In this document: one piece after another, positions 62,001-64,000 of the stretch | Position numbering within the stretch: position 1 is the first letter of the stretch | How the letters are laid out: each line of letters begins with the position of its first letter | Assembly: GCA_050289625.1 (NCBI GenBank) | Contig: JBNKGC010000001.1 | Coordinates: forward strand, 1 to 64,000 | Source of the DNA: NIC37A-2 sp050289625 | GTDB taxonomy: Bacteria > Myxococcota_A > Polyangia > Polyangiales > Polyangiaceae | Direction: 5' to 3' | Length of the DNA stretch: 64,000 bases | The notes under the pieces: model-generated | What the model saw: the letters and a program-made list of their open reading frames with translations, nothing else | Databases searched by the model: none | What the model was told of the DNA's origin: nothing | Program-made: the position numbers and the translations under genes

Positions 62001-62111
62001 GACGTAGCGCTGTGGTGACTCGGCTTTCTTGCCCTTGCTCTTGGCCCTTTGCAGGGCTGTCGAGCCCCGGCTGGGTGACTCGGCACAGGGTTTGCTCTGG
62101 GCCGCCACAGC

Positions 62112-64000
<1,889 letters not shown>

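Noticed and set aside
61198..62111. FNR-type sites controlling the hemerythrin or cbb3 gene
   Set aside because: I looked for TTGAT-N4-ATCAA in the gaps at 61198-61355 and 62001-62111 and found no match.

Overview
This is a high-GC window packed with genes on both strands. Abundant predicted lipoproteins (clean lipoboxes, many with Gly/Ser/Ala/Pro linkers), several sigma-54 regulators and hybrid sensor kinases, a histone H1-like Lys/Ala protein and one-gene hemerythrins point to a Myxococcota (deltaproteobacterial) chromosome, probably the Polyangia branch. That placement is inferred from gene content; no rRNA, tRNA, CRISPR, insertion sequence or prophage was seen.

Layout: 0.1-8.3 kb holds a large regulator-like protein of uncertain identity, an HD phosphohydrolase, a small secreted beta-barrel-like protein, a COG3146-type GNAT, a dicarboxylate/amino-acid symporter and a Ca/Na-type exchanger. 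8.4-13.4 kb is a cell-envelope block: a repeat-bearing M48 lipoprotein, an orphan truncated FlhB/SctU-like protein, and a tight pair of PspA plus a protein with decayed cyclase and ATPase domains. 13.7-21.4 kb has lpdA, a HEAT-repeat protein, a VTT membrane protein, lipoproteins/outer-membrane proteins, a lipase and a PDZ lipoprotein. 21.5-24.5 kb is a translationally coupled panB-panC-tmk run with a single-domain response regulator upstream. 24.8-31.4 kb has the H1-like protein with its own terminator, a DUF1415 protein, a two-domain ABC ATPase that lacks catalytic residues in both halves, ilvE and a large lipoprotein.

31.7-36.1 kb is a plsB-mepA-DNA methyltransferase run with overlapping genes, followed by slyD, a hydrolase/DUF952 pair, a hybrid histidine kinase and a PAP2 phosphatase. 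42-49.5 kb has a Met gamma-lyase-type PLP enzyme behind a 17-bp tandem repeat, a sigma-54 activator with a pseudo-receiver, a stalked lipoprotein, a two-gene RdgC-like pair and an SDR. 49.5-53.1 kb has a large lipoprotein, an acyltransferase-3 and a tiny lipoprotein.

53.2-64 kb looks like a redox/stress neighbourhood: a hemerythrin in an apparent operon with an NtrC-type regulator, a divergent NtrB-type kinase across a region with three hairpins, a RimB-RimK fusion, a GT-C glycosyltransferase, a universal stress protein with a Cys/His tail, a second hemerythrin, and a CcoN-CcoO fusion of a cbb3 oxidase that runs off the window end. The likely common theme of this last block (sensing and using low oxygen or nitric oxide) is an inference from context.
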